From Martinezella tropici (GTDB lineage Bacteria; Pseudomonadota; Alphaproteobacteria; Rhizobiales; Rhizobiaceae), in the NCBI GenBank assembly GCA_000799755.1, contig JUHI01000026.1, positions 1-64,000 of the forward strand: a DNA stretch of 64,000 bases, written 5' to 3'. A program made the position numbers and the translations under genes. A model generated the notes under the pieces. The model was not told the DNA's origin, searched no databases, and saw nothing but the letters and a program-made list of their open reading frames with translations. Shown in pieces: positions 60,413 to 64,000 of the stretch; position 1 is the first letter of the stretch, and each line of letters opens with the position of its first letter.

Positions 60413-61402
60413 CTATTTCGCTGAGCGGTGCTCGCGATACAGTTTTTCAAGCTTCTCCAGGACGAGCGCGGCAAACTCAGGCGCTTCTTTCCTGTCGATG
60501 GCGATTTCCAGTTTCCCGTCCGTGTTCAGCACTCTCGCAAGGCGCTTTCCGTCGTCGGCGGTCCACACGTCAACAGCCGCTCGAGCTGGCCGCGGTTTCA
60601 AGTGCGCGACAACAGCCTTGAAGCGTGCCTCAGAGGGGAGGGCCTTAGTTTCCGCCGATTCGAGAAACAGCTTGGCCGAATCGAGCGATCCGTCCTTGGC
60701 AAGCAGGTCTGCGAGCTCAACCCAGCTTCGGCGCCCCACACCCGGGGCGGCACCGATTGCATTGATTAGATCCCGGGGGATCCTGACCACGACAGACAGC
60801 ATGTAAGATAGATCGCTCTTATAGACAGACAGGGCCGACATGATGACGTCCCTGGAAAAGCGCTGCTGCAAATTGTCGGCAAAGAGGGCTTTCTCGATAT
60901 AAGTGAGATCCTCGCGCTCGTTGTTCTCCTGTCCCTGCGCCACAACGAGTTGCTCATCCGTCAAATCGCGAACGATTGCCTTGACCGGGCGTTTAAGCGC
61001 CTGAACGGCGCGAAGCCGACGGTGACCAAACGCCACTTGATAGCGGCCGGCCTGGTCCGGGTGCGGGCGGACAAGAATAGGCACCTGCTGGCCTTGCTCC
61101 TTAATCGAACTAATCAGCCCGTCGATATCGCCGGGCATGCGGTCTTGCACAAAGGAAGGCTCGACCTCGCCGGGGTCGATCTCGATCACAGTCTGGCCCT
61201 CTGCAAGTCGCCGCTCGATCTCATCTGCACGGGCCTGACGGGCCTTCTCCTCACGGATCGTGGACCCGACCTGCTTGACAAGCTTGTTGTCCGCCGAGGA
61301 TTCGTCAGACTGCACAGACGTTGAAAGCAGCGGGCGGCCCTGTGTCTTTGCCGGACGCGCAGCATCGACCTGTACGAGGTTTAGAAGGTTCTTCCGGCTC
61401 AT
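60413..61402 (-). CDS. repB: RepB, plasmid partition protein (ParB family)
   Basis: 329 residues. The ParB core is IDPGEVEPSFVQDRMPGDIDGLISSIKEQGQQVPILVRPHPDQAGRYQVAFGHRRLRAVQAL, followed by QGQENNEREDLTYIEKALFADNLQQRF, the HTH region and a C-terminal dimerisation part. It binds parS and works with RepA to segregate the plasmid and autoregulate the operon. Its ATG overlaps the repA stop (ATGA, 61399-61402). Confidence 0.93.
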   Translation of the reverse strand: MSRKNLLNLVQVDAARPAKTQGRPLLSTSVQSDESSADNKLVKQVGSTIREEKARQARADEIERRLAEGQTVIEIDPGEVEPSFVQDRMPGDIDGLISSIKEQGQQVPILVRPHPDQAGRYQVAFGHRRLRAVQALKRPVKAIVRDLTDEQLVVAQGQENNEREDLTYIEKALFADNLQQRFSRDVIMSALSVYKSDLSYMLSVVVRIPRDLINAIGAAPGVGRRSWVELADLLAKDGSLDSAKLFLESAETKALPSEARFKAVVAHLKPRPARAAVDVWTADDGKRLARVLNTDGKLEIAIDRKEAPEFAALVLEKLEKLYREHRSAK

Positions 61403-62613
61403 GCGGCTCTCCCCCAGGATTTCTTGATCAGGGTTTCGATTTCCTCATTGACGTTGTTCATCGCCTCGAGGGCACGGTCGTATGTGCTGCGCGTAAACTG
61501 ACCTCTCTCGACCTCGTAAAGGGTCTGGTTGGTCAGTCCGGCATCAGAAACGGCCGTCGTCTTGAGCATTGGGAAATTTAAGACGTGGGAACCAAAGATC
61601 GACCGCAAATAGCCCACCATCTGGTTCTGCGGCCCATCGGCAGGCTCAAAGCGCGTAATCAGGTAGCGCATCCACGAAAAGTCGACGTTTCCCCCCGCTG
61701 TGGCCACCTCCCGAAGGAGCTCAGCCACCATCGCCAGGAACTGGTTCATCGACATAACGTCCAGCATCTGGGGATGAACCGTCACTATCACCGACGTCGC
61801 CGCGGTGAGGGCGGACAGCGTGAGATAGCCAAGCTGCGGCGGGCAGTCGATGACAACCACATCGTAGTTGCTTTCAACCTCGTCCAAAACCTGGCGAACC
61901 CGGTCGAAGAACATCACATCGCCTACTTGGCGCTTCATCAGCGCGCGCGGGGTATCGTGCTCAAATTCCATAAGCTCCAGATTTCCCGGGATCAGGTGGA
62001 GATCGGGAATGTATGTCGAACGGATGATCTCCTGGACGGGCCGGCGCTCGTCATCATATCGGATCGCGCCGTACATGGTTTCGTTGGAACCGACATCCAG
62101 TTCGGGCTGGTTGCCGAAGAGCGCCGACAGGCTCGCCTGCGGATCCAGATCGAGAGCAAGAACCCGGTACCCCCGCAATCCCAGATACTGCGCCAGGTGC
62201 GCCGCCGTTGTGGTTTTGCCGGAGCCACCCTTGAAGTTCATGACTGATATAACTTGTAGCGCTTCGCCATCGCGTCGGTGCGGAAGATACCGCCTGTCAG
62301 CGCGGCCGACACGATCGAGATGCCTGCGGATCTTGTCGATGTCTTCGACCGAATACGAACGGCGGCCGCCCGCCGTCGTGCTCACCTCAAGATCTTCGAT
62401 ATCGTTCGATACCTGACGAAGGTAGACCTCCTTGACACCCACGAGCTTGGCAGCTTCTGATGGCTGGAAATGCCGAATCCCTTTCTCGGCAACCGGTGGG
62501 AAAGTGCTCAGGTGATGAGCTTGAAGCTGCGCTGCAAGCGCAGAGGAGTGCCGTTCGATGAGTTCGACCAACGTCTCCTGTGCCGCCAATTTTTTCTCAG
62601 CCGTTCGCTTCAT
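61399..62613 (-). CDS. repA: RepA, partition ATPase (ParA family)
   Basis: 404 residues. The N-terminal 110 residues contain an HTH-like region (GIRHFQPSEAAKLVGVKEVYLRQVSNDIEDLEVSTTAGGRRSYSVEDIDKIRRHL). The Walker-type ATPase follows (VISVMNFKGGSGKTTTAAHLAQYL, then VLALDLDPQASLSALFG, and VVIDCPPQLGYL). As in other repABC plasmids it drives segregation and represses the operon through the region just upstream. An inverted repeat lies 20 bp before the start. Confidence 0.94.
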   Translation of the reverse strand: MKRTAEKKLAAQETLVELIERHSSALAAQLQAHHLSTFPPVAEKGIRHFQPSEAAKLVGVKEVYLRQVSNDIEDLEVSTTAGGRRSYSVEDIDKIRRHLDRVGRADRRYLPHRRDGEALQVISVMNFKGGSGKTTTAAHLAQYLGLRGYRVLALDLDPQASLSALFGNQPELDVGSNETMYGAIRYDDERRPVQEIIRSTYIPDLHLIPGNLELMEFEHDTPRALMKRQVGDVMFFDRVRQVLDEVESNYDVVVIDCPPQLGYLTLSALTAATSVIVTVHPQMLDVMSMNQFLAMVAELLREVATAGGNVDFSWMRYLITRFEPADGPQNQMVGYLRSIFGSHVLNFPMLKTTAVSDAGLTNQTLYEVERGQFTRSTYDRALEAMNNVNEEIETLIKKSWGRAA

Positions 62614-62632
62614 TTTTCAGCCCGATATTTCA

Positions 62633-62676
62633 CAACAGCGCTTTGGGGCGGCCAAAACCGATTTACACCGCTGTTG
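62633..62676. promoter_or_regulatory. Inverted repeat upstream of repA, possible autoregulatory operator
   Basis: CAACAGCG (62633-62640) and CGCTGTTG (62669-62676) are exact inverted copies 28 bp apart, starting 20 bp upstream of repA. RepA and RepB repress their own operon from this region in other plasmids. The site might also be a leader hairpin. The remaining stretch to 62989 shows no gene. Confidence 0.4.
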
Positions 62677-62989
62677 CAATAAGCCCCGATTCTGGCGTGC
62701 GGGCAAGCTATTTATGGTAAACGAATTCTTAACGAACCTGCTGGTCTTAAAGGAAAATCGGCTCTCTTCACCCGCAAATTCCAAGCGAAACAAGCGTTTG
62801 ACGTATTTAGGCGCACATCCGAAAGTCCTCGCAAAAAGCAGTTGAGAATACAGGCGCATGCCTCGTTTTCCTGCGTCGGAGCTTGCTTTCGGGTGGAGAA
62901 CCGAGCGACTCAGTGCGGTGGCGTGTCCAGCCCACAACCTTATTCGACTTCAAAGGCGCCGCGGATAGCAATACCGACAAAACAAATGA

Positions 62990-64000
62990 CTACGAGAACA
63001 ATCGGGCCGCGCGCCCGGTCCGTCGGGTAGCGCTGTTGTAATAACTCGACGCCTGCTGCACCGAACGATGACGAGATTGCTCCATCGCCTCCGGAAGAGA
63101 AATGCCCCGATTGGCGGCTTCGGTCAAATATCCAGACCGCAATCCGTGTGCGGAAAACTCCCCACGCTCTAATCCAGCCAGTTCCACCCGCTGCTTGATG
63201 ATCGCATTGACCGACTGCGGATCGATCGCCCGTCGCGAAACAGTACCCCAGCGCCCGATTCCCCTGAAGACGCTGCCCTTGTCGATCTTCGCCGCCGCCA
63301 GCCAGGCCTTCAACGCCTCGACAGGCCGACCTGTGAGGTAGACGACGTCATCCTGCTCGCCCGTCGTGTTTTTGGTTCGGCCGAGATGGATGGCGAGTGA
63401 GGGGAGGGGAGGGCCCTCGGGCGCCTCGACAGGCGGCTCGACTGTCAACTGCTCGACGCGTAAAGCGGCAACTTCACTGCGTCGGCGGCCGCCGGAGGCA
63501 AAGGCGACCATGAGAATTGCTCGGTCGCGGACATCACGCAGGCTGTCCGTTGAGCACGTCGCCAGCAGCTTTGCCAGAACGTCGCCTGTGACGGCCTTGG
63601 CGCTCTTCCGCTTTCGGGTCCGCGGGACCGCGCGCACGGCAAGGCGAATGGCGGATTTGAGGGCAGGGGAGGCGAAGGCGCCTTCGAGGCCGCGCCATTT
63701 CGTCAGTGTCGACCAGTTGGCCAGGCGACGGCGCACGGTTGCCGGCGCATGCGGGCCGGTCGATTTCAAGAAACCCTGCCGGCGCAGATTGTCGGCGACG
63801 TCGGGCGGCATGCCATGATCGAGATCGACTGCCCGCTTTTCCGGATCCCACAAATGTTGCGCGACGAATTTGAGCAGCAGCGCCTCGGGCGCCGGCCAGG
63901 GCAGTGATTTTCCGGTGGCCGCCAGTCCCCAGGCCTCGAGGTAAGCGAGATCGGAGGTCAGCGCTCTGAGTGTGTTGTCGCCCATGCCTTGGTTGACGAG
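62990..64000 (-). CDS. Tyrosine recombinase (phage integrase family), 5' end outside window
   Basis: At least 336 residues. The frame is open through the window edge; an internal ATG at 63985 exists, but the family usually has more N-terminal sequence. The SAM-like N domain reads TLRALTSDLAYLEAWGLAATGKSLPWP. The catalytic domain has Arg in FASGGRRRSEVAAL, the HxLR box in FSAHGLRSGYL, the HRS box in SRHRSVQQASSYY and the nucleophile Tyr in the final YY. It may resolve plasmid multimers or mark an integration module next to repABC. It is transcribed in the same direction as repA. Confidence 0.85.
   Translation of the reverse strand, partial: LVNQGMGDNTLRALTSDLAYLEAWGLAATGKSLPWPAPEALLLKFVAQHLWDPEKRAVDLDHGMPPDVADNLRRQGFLKSTGPHAPATVRRRLANWSTLTKWRGLEGAFASPALKSAIRLAVRAVPRTRKRKSAKAVTGDVLAKLLATCSTDSLRDVRDRAILMVAFASGGRRRSEVAALRVEQLTVEPPVEAPEGPPLPSLAIHLGRTKNTTGEQDDVVYLTGRPVEALKAWLAAAKIDKGSVFRGIGRWGTVSRRAIDPQSVNAIIKQRVELAGLERGEFSAHGLRSGYLTEAANRGISLPEAMEQSRHRSVQQASSYYNSATRRTGRAARLFS

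Overview
The window reads as part of a large, low-copy repABC-type plasmid of a Rhizobiaceae alphaproteobacterium (Rhizobium, Agrobacterium, Sinorhizobium or a close relative). The evidence is a complete repA-repB-repC module with an antisense ctRNA and parS-like palindromes, a VirB/VirD4-type conjugation machine with a VirD2-like relaxase, a polyol ABC transporter fragment, SyrB-like proteins and high GC in most genes.

Layout. (1) 1-3531: the 5' part of an ActR/RegA-like response regulator on the minus strand lies back to back with a decayed piece of a sorbitol/mannitol (smo/pol) operon: a frameshifted and truncated permease, an intact permease, an ATPase and a sorbitol-dehydrogenase-like SDR. 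(2) 4029-7610: a membrane protein with an HTH-like N terminus, an alpha/beta hydrolase and a HAD-like protein, possibly linked to control of conjugation. (3) 7672-17361: DNA processing and accessory genes. A leftward operon holds a membrane protein, a VirC1-like ParA, a VirC2-like ribbon-helix-helix protein, a second small accessory protein and the relaxase. A rightward operon encodes six exported or membrane proteins, three of them with an SNase-like fold. Then come an XRE repressor, a small membrane protein and a DUF1173 protein. (4) 17420-33639: a leftward type IV secretion operon with VirB1, B2, B3, B4, a second lytic transglycosylase, B5, a small lipoprotein, B6, B8, B9, B10, B11 and VirD4, preceded by two further genes. 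(5) 33640-35100: a non-coding region with a striking 8-bp-register degenerate repeat array and nested inverted repeats. (6) 35110-50768: the conserved plasmid backbone set: WGR protein, HU, DUF736, toxin/antitoxin pair, DUF2493, Toprim, a methyltransferase/strawberry-notch helicase giant, DUF932 and a ParB-like protein. (7) 51129-53224: a TauE/SafE permease and two SyrB-type proteins. (8) 53386-57708: a tight three-gene cassette (winged helix regulator, KGGxGR-type ATPase with a helical-repeat tail, nitrilase-fold protein), which is my best candidate for an undescribed system. (9) 57796-64000: an IS remnant, parS-like sites, repC, ctRNA, repB, repA and a tyrosine recombinase that runs off the window.

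How the parts work together. Five copies of a 16-bp operator-like palindrome (TTATAC-N4-GTATAA and variants) sit upstream of the relaxase operon, the SNase operon, the small membrane gene, the virB operon and the gene before it. They probably tie the DNA-processing and mating-channel genes into one regulon under a single repressor. The XRE protein at 14981-15322 is the obvious candidate. Many genes overlap by ATGA or have a few bases of spacing, so long polycistronic messages are expected. All family names come from reading the sequence and general knowledge; no database search was run.
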